This document shows positions 13,488 through 24,800 of a stretch of DNA of 64,000 nucleotides, in pieces (position 1 is the first letter of the stretch; every line of letters starts with the position of its first letter). The DNA is taken from NCBI RefSeq assembly GCF_039555335.1, contig NC_092629.1:34117796-34181795 (forward strand), given 5' to 3'. The notes below the pieces were generated by a model, which saw only the letters and a list, made by a program, of their open reading frames with translations, ran no database searches and was not told the DNA's origin. This stretch comes from Amphiura filiformis (lineage: Eukaryota; Echinodermata; Ophiuroidea; Amphilepidida; Amphiuridae). The position numbers and the translations under genes were made by a program.

Positions 13488-14594
13488 GGCAGCTGTGTAC
13501 TCTCAGACATGCATGTAGTAAAAGTGCAATAACTTTGTAATTATTCACACAAGACATATAAAAGTATACATTTTTATGAAGGCAAGACATCAATAAATCT
13601 TAATATAAATACAGATTTGGGGTAAAAACAACAATTATGAAGAAAATCACAAAAAAGAGAGTTTTTGGCAATATTTGTTAGGTACATCATAACAAAAAAA
13701 CACTTTTTCCAAAATATTTTATTTTGTTTTTAGCTCAATCTTGAGGCTCCATTCCAAAAACAGTTTTTTTTCTTTTTTTGATATTGGCCTTATTTTTTGA
13801 GATATTGACCATATAAGGCATCAAATTGAACTTTTAAAATTCACAAATGCCTATTTGCACAAAATTATGCCTAAAATCGGAAATAGACCAAAATATAAAA
13901 AAATGAGAAAACCGTTTCTTGAGTCGATCGTGCTTTTTACGATGATCATATTTGCTTACCTATAGATGCTGTATTTATTGAGTTATCGTGTACCTAAATC
14001 GTCATTTTACCGAGAAAATGAACATTGAAATAATGGCCGTTGAAGTTTAAAGTGGTCACATTTTGCACTTTCATCGAATCTAACAGGAGAATGCGGCAGT
14101 TTTCGTTTTTGTACCTTATATTACGTGAACATCGGGTAAATCCACAGCCCCTTGAGAAGTTTGAGCGAAATCCATTCATAACTTGATATTTAAATCGGGG
14201 AAAGAACTTAAAAAACCCACATTTTATCAGCTAAAACGGAGCCATTTGACCACTAGGTTTTGTGAAATCAGTGCTTCCGTGGTGTTTCCATAAGATGCGC
14301 CGCGCATGCAGATAAGCGTTGCGTATAGGTAGCGTATTTGTGCGTTAACAAATTGCGCGATACGCAACGCGATGCGTTGTTGCGCGCGTGTATCCTGCTG
14401 GTACAACAAAGATTTTCTTTCCTTTTCAATTTCAAACACGAGTGGAATAGTGAAATAAAATCCTTAAAATATTGCAGTTGGAGTTTACAAATCTGGATTT
14501 TCATTCCTTGTATTTATAAAAACATAACAAAGTACAAACATATCAAAAAAACTCAATTTTGCGAAAGAAACAATGTCTAGAGTACACAGCCGCG
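13488..14594. mobile_element. TTAA-flanked TIR element at the end of the satellite
   Basis: The ends are GGCAGCTGTGTACTCT and, reversed, CGCGGCTGTGTACTCT; TTAA lies at 13484-13487 and 14595-14598. The satellite unit (AATTTAAGCAT) continues directly after the right TTAA, which fixes both borders. Internally there is a GC-rich hairpin around 14290-14390 with GCGTTGCGTA/TACGCAACGC. No transposase frame is visible in the 1107 bp. Confidence 0.88.
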
Positions 14595-14899
14595 TTAAGC
14601 ATATTTGTTCTTTACTGCTAGCTTCGTGATTTTCTTTCGAAAGGGTTTTGCTTGCAACCCTTTTTTAAATGAACGAATGCGACCCACACTTTGAGAACCA
14701 CTGGACTATAGTGTTGTTAAATAATTAACGGAATGATGTTGGCCGTAGTGGTCTGCGACAACCTGTGAAGTTTGCTGAGGCTTAAGTTATGGATCAACTT
14801 CTGGGCTTGTGCCTGTGTGTAGCGCACTCTAAATAATTGCGTTTTGTTTTTGTTTTGTATTTAGAATACTGGCTTAACGGGTGGTAAACTTTTTATTGT

Positions 14900-15540
14900 C
14901 ACTTTCTGTAGAAGATTTTGGAAATAGGCCTATCTTCCACAGGGAGAGTATTAATTTCAAATGTAATGAGCATATTAACCAAATCTCTTTGAAACTCACT
15001 CTCCCTCTGTGAAAGATTCAGGTTGAATCTCAGAGGGTGTATGAAATTCAAATGGAACTGCTTAATGCATTCATTCCATTTGAAATTCATACTCCCTGTG
15101 GAAGATTTTGGAAATATCTTTCACAGGGGGAGTATGAATTTCAAATGTAATCAGCACATTAATCAAATCTCTTTGAAACACACACACATACTCTCTCTCT
15201 CGCTTTGTGGAAGATTCAGATTGAACATCAGAGGGTGTATGAAATTCAAATGGAACTGCTTAATATATTCATTCCATTTGAAATTCATACTCCCTCTGTG
15301 GAAGATTTTGGAAATATCTTCTGAATGGGGAGTATTAATTTCAAATGGAATAAGCACATTAACCAATTCTATTTGAAACTCACTCTCCCTCTGTTGAAAA
15401 TCAGGTTGAATCTTTCTCAGAGGGTGCATTCAAATGGAACTGTTAAAGTGTGTTCATCGCATTTGAAAACCTTACTCCCCCTGTGGAGCATACTTTCAAA
15501 ATCTTCCACATGGGGATTTTAATTTGAATAGCCCCATGGA
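14900..15540. repeat. Three tandem ~190-200-bp units with inverted sub-structure
   Basis: GAAGATTTTGGAAAT recurs at 14911, 15101 and 15301. Each unit carries CTCCCTCTGTGGAAGAT-type words and TTCAAATGGAA words in both orientations, so single units can fold. A related stretch (TGTGGAAGAT, TTTCAACTGGAATA) occurs at 27098-27175. Short open frames here are by-products of the repeat. Confidence 0.8.
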
Positions 15541-16447
15541 GACATATCACCAAAAGAATCTGATTGCCAAATTTTGAGTTCATATAGAATGACAATTTAT
15601 TATGTTGTTTTATCAACAGTACTTTGCAAAATGACACAATAACTATATAATTATTATCATAAGAAATGCGGGGTTCTTATGCACCTCAAGGGCCAGATCC
15701 GGCCCGCCGACCATTTTGGTTGGCCATTGAACAGTGCTGAAATATACAGTAAACATATAGCGAAGTATTTAACCCTCAAAAACAAATGATTTTGCCCTCC
15801 ATGGTCCGCGCGCAAATGCCGTAAAGATTCGCCTAACGGTAACGGTGCATATGGACTCCCTTAGAGTAACTGGATTTTTAGACACAACTAAAAGTGCCTT
15901 CCCATAAATATCCCACCAGCAAATACAGGCATTGGACAATAAATTCTTATTGGGAATTTCAGAGGAGGGAGCTCTCTATTTGTATCTGAATTGTACCTTA
16001 ATGCTCTGCATGCCAGCCATAGGCTTCAACACAAAAAGTTTTGAGGCATTTATATTCCGTGTAACAGAATGACCATGAAAGCTTGATTGACCACGATAGT
16101 GGCAATCCTATCTGCAAATTTTGCCACTGAGTTGTGAATGCTACACAGGTGCTCTTTAGGATCATTTGTGTGTTGAGATTGTGGGTCAAATAATTTTTTT
16201 TTAAATCACCTTATTTTCTCTAAATCATTGGTTTCGGTGGGACAGGAAACTACCGGAAGTTGCGGGGAAAATCTTCAAAAGCCACCCAATTGGGCTACCA
16301 AATTGTAGGTTTGGCAACCCTGGATCAGGTCTCTATCTGCATGTCTTGAAATGATGCGAAAATTGCTAATAGGATTTTTGTTAATAAAAAAAAAAAACCT
16401 ATTTACATTTTACAACAGGCCTATGTTATTTTTATACAGATCTTTAA
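15541..16447. other. No recognised gene
   Basis: Unremarkable AT-rich DNA with GGCCAGATCCGGCCCGCC at about 15690. No ORF or repeat structure that I can support. Confidence 0.4.
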
Positions 16448-17109
16448 GGGATCTAAAATGAGCGTTTATTGCGTTTCGACAGTATTTTTTGTGGCACATG
16501 AGAGCACCTCGGACCTATCGAATTGCATTCTGAATACGAAGCATGTCTTTCTGATATCAAATACTTTTTATTTTTTGAAAAGCACCATATAATACAAATT
16601 TCATGACAAATTATAAAAATTTGATATTTTTCAAATTTTTGATATATAACAGTCCTCGAAGTAAATTATATAAATCTAATGATATATTCTTAAAGTGTAT
16701 GTAGCAGGGAGGAAAAGCCGACGGTCAATTGAAAATTTTGACCTTTCATATTGAAGATATGGATTTTTTCCCAAAAGACCTAATTTTTTTGGTGTTTTGG
16801 GAAAAAAATCCACATCTTCAATACGAAAGGTCAAATTTTTCAATTGATTTGATCGTCGGCTTTTCATCCCACCTACATACACTTTAAGTATAAATCATCA
16901 GATTTATAAAGTTTACTTCAAGTACTGTTAAATATCAAAAATATCAATTTTAATGATTTGCCATAAAATGTGTATTAAATTGCGAATTTCAAAAATCAAA
17001 ATTATTTGATATCAGAATGACATTCTTCGTATTCAGAATACAATTCGATATGTCTGATGTGCTCTAATGTCCCAAAATAAATACTGTCCAAACGTTCATA
17101 CCCCAGCCC
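16448..17109. mobile_element. 662-bp TTAA-flanked foldback element
   Basis: TTAA at 16444-16447 and 17110-17113 flanks a palindrome of about 320-bp arms. The ends are GGGATCTAAAATGAGCG and, reversed, GGGCTGGGGTATGAACG. Arms share GACAGTATTT, GAGCAC, ATCGAATTG and TGAATACGAAG words; the centre is near 16780 (ATTTTTTTGGTGTTTTGGG). A half copy is at 46991-47203. Confidence 0.88.
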
Positions 17110-18480
17110 TTAACCCCTGTCTTTCTTACAGCATTTATGATTGGCTAATTATGTGATAAATTCATCTGAGTGACCAATCAAAATATACCTTCTAAATTTG
17201 TGTCACAAATTCAAAATTATCATAAAACTAAGTCTCCCTTAAAAAAAATATCTAATGTTTTTCAACATAATGCACAGTATTTCCTGTAGGCCTACAGTGC
17301 ATTTCTTCAGTTTGACTTAAAATCACATCACATCAAGAGCCAATCAAGTCAAGTTTTGACAAGCAATGCGAGAACAGAGTCCTATAATATTAAAATGAAT
17401 TTTTTATCACATAAGAATAGTCTTGTAAAATGACTCTACTCCCTCTATGATCCAATAAAAATCATATGGTTACAATTTTTGCCACTAGAGGGAGCTATTC
17501 ATACTTAATTCCACCATCAGACCATGCCAGTCTCTTTGCACACATAATTATTTGGTTGTTAGTTCCTCATCATTTTCCCTAGATTGTCTTACAGGCCAGT
17601 GTCCTGGTATGTACATAGACTATGCCATAGTCGAATTTTATTAAAAATATGTTATTATTAGTCATGATGAACCCATTTTGTTGAACTCAAAATTATACTG
17701 ATGTTTATTAAAATAAGTATTCAATAGTAAAATGGTCATAAAGAGTTAAAATATCAGATGATTAGTGACAATAAAAGTAATTGAATGCAACATTATCTTG
17801 CATAATTATAATGGCTCACTTTAATACTGAACAATTCTGATTTTGGAATCTACCAGTTTATTGATAGCGAACCCCGAACATTCGACTATGGACTTTGAAT
17901 TGTAAGCAGAACTTTACCCCCTGGACTTTGCTCTCTAAAAACACACTGTCAAGCATACTTGTTTATCAGTCCATTAACCACAAGTACGCGCTAGATGTTT
18001 GATGAGAGATTAACTTTCGGGTCAACACAAAAGCGCCGCAAATACCACAGACAGTTGTGTACCGTGTAGTTAATGGTAATGGCGCGGGCCCAGAAGATTT
18101 AAACCATAGCGAGATATGGGTGACCAATCACAAGGCAGATCCATTTAAAGATGCATTACATCATGGCCAATTTTAGTTAGGCCAGAAATTGGCCTAACTC
18201 TCCATAGAGTCCCGTGTTAAAAATCTTAACCGCAAGGCAAAGTCAGTAGTCTACTTGGGAAGCTAACAAAGAGAGTGAGTAGGGTGACTGAAAAGATCAG
18301 ATGTGAAATCTATCAATTGTGCACACATTAATTAAATCAGAGTTTTAAGCTTAAATACAATATCCAGAGTATGCACAATGGGCAAGTGGACTACGGGGTA
18401 GTCTAGTATGTACATGGACTGTGCCAAGATCCTGGTCCAATTCTGGCCCTATGTTTGCCTCACACCAGACCAGTGGCACA
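17110..18480 (-). other. PIGF 3' flank, poly(A) site not fixed
   Basis: On the PIGF strand, AATAAA words occur only far downstream of the stop, near 17855 and 17705, so the 3' end cannot be placed. GTTAGGCCA and TGGCCTAAC form a short hairpin around 18176-18200. Words such as TAGTATGTACATGGACTGTGCC near 18400 recur in diverged form near 17608. No further gene. Confidence 0.4.
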
Positions 18481-18800
18481 CATGTTGGTTGTGAATCCTT
18501 CAGTGCTTGATTTGGTCTTACTAGCTTGGATCCTCCCAGCTTCATGAATTAGGCCAGCAATATGGCCCATTGTATCCCTAGTTGGCCCAAAGCAAGTCTT
18601 TCAATGTTTTCCTTTAGTCTTGGTCTATCGTCTCCAAGCTACACAAACTAGGCCAGCAACCTAGCCTAGTGTGTCCTTAGTTGGCCCAATGCAAGTCTTT
18701 CAATGTTTTCCTTTAGTCTTTGTCTGCTGTCTCTTAGCCACATGAATTAAACCAGCAATGTGGCCCAGTGTGTGTCCCCATAACGCCCCAATACTGCACG
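18481..18800 (-). repeat. Tandem ~100-bp copies of the PIGF terminal exon
   Basis: On the plus strand GCAAGTCTTTCAATG recurs at 18592 and 18691, and CCTTTAGTCTT, AGGCCAGCAA and GGCCCA words recur with the same ~99-bp spacing. The copy at 18700-18800 is the coding end of PIGF exon 5. The copy at about 18600-18700 and a more diverged one at about 18490-18600 lie after the stop. In the exon frame the second copy soon hits a stop (CAC TAG), so the copies are non-coding. Confidence 0.8.
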
Positions 18801-18813
18801 AAACTGGCCATAT
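18700..18813 (-). CDS. PIGF: PIGF coding exon 5 (residues 202-238 and stop)
   Basis: The acceptor is TTATATGCAG before ATATGGCCA. The exon encodes [24 protein letters not shown] and a basic tail rich in K, Q and T, then TGA at 18702-18700. Human PIG-F has VWPISCTLGATFGYVAGLV at this place. Much of this exon has been copied in tandem just downstream of the stop (see the repeat at 18481-18800), so the tail sequence may have changed with that duplication. Confidence 0.93.
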   Translation of the reverse strand: MWPVSCSIGALWGHTLGHIAGLIHVAKRQQTKTKGKH

Positions 18814-21800
18814 CTGCATATAAGATGAATTCAAAATAAAAAGATTTTCAGTTAGGTGACAAAAAAGACAAAACAAAATAAAAATTCCTTTAAAAAAGGA
18901 ATGGGGCGCCCAATGTGAGCTTGGACGTGATATGGCATGGTGTGTAGATTTGGTATTATAATGATTTTTTTCTAGGGAAGAGTAGAACATGATCAAATGC
19001 AAGAGAAATGTGTTTGATTGGGGAAGGTGTATGACATGACCGTTTTGGATGAAATAAATTGGAATGAAGCTTTCGTGTCAATTTGCGATTATGAGTTCTG
19101 TTTTGGGGGCCTATAATCTGCCTATTGTAGTGAGGATATTGCTTTGAATCTGTGCCAAATGACTAATTGTAATACAAAATTGCTAATTCTTGTGTGCCGA
19201 TTTTAATTTTCACTGGATCAAAATCGGAACATAGGGTCCGAGTAAACACTGGTCTCTTATCCTGGATAGGTTCAAACAAGAAATGTCTTTAAAAAAGACA
19301 ATGCCTCAAGAGATTCCAGCGGGCACCATTTGTTATTAGCTTATAAGAGATACTTGAAATGCTAGCTTTAAGCCATCTTGCAATGGTAATAATTCTGTTG
19401 TATTTAATGTAGGAATACCTGCATGCCGGGTGGTAGTCCGAATAATCAGTCCCAAAACAAAATAGGCCTAGGCCCTATTCATTTACTGACATGATCGATG
19501 GACCCTGCATTTTCAATACATTGATGCTGTAGCCTTCGTACTGAGGCTACACACAAGGAAACTAGGCTATAATCACGTATCATGAGCCCCGGATGCTTAT
19601 ATATAATAGAGGGCCTCCTTCAACTCCCAACTTGTGACCACAGAAATAGCTTAATAACTGTGTAGGAAATACAAAAAAATTGAAATTTGGACACCAGAAA
19701 CTTAAGGTTGAAAGTCAAAAAGTGTCAATTGGTACACCTTTATACAGCAGAAGTGATAGTAAGATTTTTTCAAATAAAATCTCTTTTCTGTAAAATTGAT
19801 TGCTGTGCTGAAAAATGTTGCATAATGGGTACTTGCTTTTTGTACAGGTATTCATTGTAAGGTACCATCAATGATGGTCACAGAATTGGGAAAAATACAT
19901 TTGCCCAAGTTAAATAATCACCTTTCTAAACAAAACAATTTCAATGTGAAATATCCTACTTGCAGGGTTGTCACCAGGACCAAAAAAGTACTAAAAAGGC
20001 TACTTGAAATTTGATGATCATACCTAGCATAGGCCTAGGACAGGCCTAGGCAAAAAAACCCTTTTTTCTAATAATTTCTCCATAAGCGTCATTTATTGTT
20101 GACAAATTGTTCACATATCCACAGCAGGGTTGCAAATATACCGTACCATATGTCACTCAGAGTGCGACAATTTGTACAGATAAATTTATCACAACAGGTA
20201 ATTTGGCCATTCGTCTGCATATTACTAAAAATAACGTCATTTATGTCGACAAATCCACCGGTTAGTTTTAAGGATATAATATATGGCATAAAATATGACA
20301 AATCATCAAAATAAATTTATAATGAATGCTTTTGTGGATATTTGCTAATACAATATATACATCTGACATGTGTAGATGATTTATGTCTTCAGTAGGAATT
20401 GGCTGAGGAATTCCAATTCCAACACTACGCGATATCGCCAGCGTGTGCGATTGTGTGTGAGTATCGCGAAGTGAATCCAACCATGCCAACGCACTCATAG
20501 ACATACCACCTAGACCTATGAGTGCCCATCCCTAACCAGGGCAGTAGGTGAAGCCACGTATCCAAGGTGATTTTGGTCGGTTGGTCGGACGCGGAGAAAA
20601 AAAGCGTTCATATCTGGAGAGAAAGACGCGCTTTGCGTGATTGCTGCCATAGACATACCAACCTAGACCTATCACTGCCCATCCCTTACCACAGCGGGAG
20701 GTGAAGCCCCGTATCCAAGGTGATATTGACGGATTGACGGGGTTACTAGGCGCGAGATATAACGCGTACATTCTGACGCGCTTCGTTTGCGTGGTTACTG
20801 CGCTGTTATCGCCCGCGTTAAATGCAACATGTTCCGTAGACGCGAACATGTCTGCTTGTTTGCGTCCGGGTATGCGTCCTTGTCAAATTCGTTGCTAAGG
20901 CTAATGGAACTCGATTGTTAGTTTCCTATTGACCGCCCGCATCACTTTTTCAATTTGACCAAAACTTTCATTATTTTCATAAAAAAGTCAATTATCTGAA
21001 AATTGAAATGGAAATAATCAAAATTAAAACTCTCAAAATGTCTGACATCCCCTGCTGACCATAATCAGCAGTTTTCCTTAGTTGTAGGGGCAGAGGATGT
21101 AGTAAATAATGGAAATTTAAGGATTACCTCATCATGTTTCTAGTGATTACAAATATTGCAAATTTCTTTTCATTTTAATGAAAACAAATTCAAATCTTTT
21201 CTCAATCTGTTGCAAAATGTCTGTAAAGATGATCTAAGCATTAATACCGGTTTTGAGATGGTCTTTCATCAACAATATATACTTTGGTACTGGTGAGGAA
21301 CCTAAATTTGGATAAAGCTCATTGATTTTGTTGACATAATGGATAATGAAAAGAGACCGAATAATGAATAATGAAATAGCGACCTCGTCCTTTGTTTCAA
21401 ACATCCAATCGGAAACTAATAATCGAGTTCCATTGGCCTAAGCAGTGTCGGCTTCACTACGCGAGTCAAAGTCATAGGTCTAGGTTCTCGTTTGTCTGGG
21501 ATTGCTGCGCCATTATCACTCGTGTCAAATGCAACATGTTCTGTACACGCGACTGGAGAGAAAGGCGCGCTGGTTTGTGTGATTCCAGCGCCATTATCGC
21601 TCGCATCAAATACAACATGTTCCGTGAAGCGAACATATCTGCTTGCTTGCGCCCAGGTATGCGTCCGTGTCAAAGTCGTTGCTAAGCAGTGTCCGCTTCA
21701 CTCACGCGAGTCAAAGTCACTGGTCTAGGTGCTCGTTTGTCTGGGAATGCACTTTCGTGATTGGTTAGCATTGTATCCAAGGTCTTGCGTTCCTGTTGTA

Positions 21801-24800
21801 GTTTGAAATACGCGATATCCGATCGCCGTTGGATCGAGTGCAGCTGTTGAAACCTGAGTTCATTCAAAAGTCTCAGCCTCAGGTGTAGTAAGTAGGTATG
21901 CCAGGTGAATTCAAATTTGCCATCAAACTGCATCATTTTATATATCAAATTAAAGCCCTTGAGTAAAGAAAGCCAAAACTGAAAACCTTTTTTCATAGCA
22001 CTTTCCATAGTAAAGTTACATCTTGTCAAAGATTGACTTTCATCAAAAAGATTCATCTAGCAAAATTCCCCAAAAAGCATTTCGGTGGTGTTTCTAGATC
22101 TTAGACCTCATGTTGATAGCAGCTTTTTAATGGAACTGCTATCAAAATCCTCTAAAATTCCATGTGCGAGTGACTTATCACCATAAAAAAATCATATATT
22201 TGGGTTAAGTGAAGTATAGACAACATATTTATGTAGGTTTCCTTGACCGGCCAGTTCTTTTATATTTCTATGTAAATATATGTATTGTGTTCTAGGCGAA
22301 TTTGGCTGACTAGCAAATGTGTTAACTACGGTTTGCCTGGCATACCTATCGTAACGCTACCAATTTCAAATGTTTGAGGACTTGTTCTCATTGCTTAGGC
22401 CTACCGAGTTGCTTACCTGTATTTTCACATCATATTTTGTGGTCAAAATGATTACAAATGTGTAAATTTGCAATCATTTACATTGCAGTGTACTGGCGAT
22501 ACTCTCGAAGAGAGGAATGTACTCACCGGTAGACGAAGAAGAAGAACGTTGTCAGTGCTACTACTTCAATAGTGAAACAGTTGACGCGAATTTCTCCAAC
22601 ATGTGGAATGCTAATTTATGCACCCTTATCAGCAAAAATACAGCTGATTTAGCCAAAGTGAACATGAAGTCATCGGTTATAATATTTTCCTAGCATATTG
22701 AGCTAACACCACAGCTACTTGGTTTTTTACAATATACTAGTATTAAAATAAAGAAAATCAGTAAAGCTTAACCCATCGAGCAATGCTTTAAAACCGGAGA
22801 CAGCCGAGACGAATATACCTAGTATAGGGGAGACCGGGGCAAAAGTGGAACACATTTTTTTGTGGCCCAATCAGGATTACGAAGGAAGGCAAGGCAAAAT
22901 TTAAGGTTTACAAGATACATATTTGGTGCATACGCACCAATATGAACTCTCAGCGCCAATCGGGCCGTCTTCACGTACCAGAGGTAAAGTTTGACATATC
23001 GCATACGACTCTGGGATATTTGGTTAAAAGGATAGAGGGTTAAGTGCACAAAGTACAAAAAGTAACTATATCTCATTAACAATGATCCTATAGATATGTC
23101 GACCACTGACTTTTTTTGTTCCTTATGACCAGAGGAAAAGTTTGACATATCGCACAACTCTGTGGTATATTTGGTTAACAAGATAGAGGGTTAAATGCAC
23201 AAAGTAGAAAAAAGTGACTATATCTCATTAACCAATAATCCTACAGATATGCGACCACTGACTTTTTTGTTCCTTATGACCAGAGGAAAAGTATGACATA
23301 TCGCATGCGACTCTGTGGTATATTTGGTTAAAAAGATAGAGGGCTAAATGCACAAAGTAGAAAAAAGTGACTATATCTCATAAACCAATGATCCTACAGA
23401 AATGCGACCACTGACATTTTTGTTCCTTATGACCAGAGGAAAAGTTTGACATATCGCACGACTCTGGGTTTATTTGGTTACCAAGATAGAGGTTAAATGC
23501 ACAAAGTAGAAAAAAGTGACTATATCTCATCAACCAATGATCCTACAGATATGCGACCACTGACTTTTTTGTTCCTTATGACCAGTGGAAAAGTATGACA
23601 TATCGCATTGCGACTCTGTGGTATATTTGGTTAAAAAGACAGAGGGCTAAATGCACAAAGTAGAAAAAAGTGACTATATCTCATAAACCAATGATCCTAC
23701 AGAAATGCGACCACTGACTTTTTGTTCCTTATGACCAGAGGAAAAGTTTGACATATCGCATACGACTCTGTGGTATATTTGGTTAAAAAGATAGAGGGTT
23801 AAATGCACAAAGTAGAAAAAGTGACTATATCTCGTTAACCAATGATCCTACAGATATGCGACCACTGACTTTTTTGTTCCTTATGACCAGAGGAAAAGTA
23901 TGACATATCGCATGCGACTCTGTGGTATATTTGGTTAAAAGATAGAGGGCTAAATGCACAAAGTAGAAAAAAAGTGACTATATCTCATAAACCAATGATC
24001 CTACAGAAATGCGACCACTGACTTTTGTGTTCCTTATGACCAGAGGAAAAGTTTGACATATCGCACGACTCTGTGGTATATTTGGTTAAAAAGATAGAGG
24101 GTTAAATGCACAAAGTAGAAAAAAGTGACTATATCTCATCAACCAATGATCCTACAGAGATGTGACCACTGACTTTTTTGTTCTTTATGACCAGAGGAAA
24201 AGTTTGACATATCGCATGCGACTCTGTGGGATATTTGGTTAAAAAGATAGAGGGTTAAGTACACAAAGTACAAAAAGGATGCAGCCAAAGATAGGAGCTT
24301 GTAGTCACCTGCTCCGCAGCCGACTGATGATTCCGCTTTGCCCGTGTTCCACTTTGCCCGATCTCCCTAAATATTCGCTCAGGCTGAACTATTTAGCTAC
24401 CGTTCACAAAAAATTCGACATTTTTGTAAGGCGGGGGGTGCAGGCCCTTTAAATATCCCTAAAATCCTTCACAGATACCTTATTTCAGATTAACTTCTTT
24501 AAAACAATAAAAACTTTACACATTCAAAGCTTTATATTCTTTTCAAAGTCAAGAATCAAGTCAAACATTTTTATAATCACTCTTCAAGGCAAACATTTTA
24601 CTACAACCCCAGATAAAGAATTTATGACCGTCCCTGTCATTTTTTTTTTTCTAATGCATAATTCATTAGCCCGAAATGCAGACTCATTGAGCATTTTGTA
24701 CTGTAAGAACTTCGTGGCAACATGGAAAACGTAGCCCAAATGTACTTGACAGAATGATTTGTCATGGCAATCCGGCCATTATTTCGCCCAATAGTCGTGT

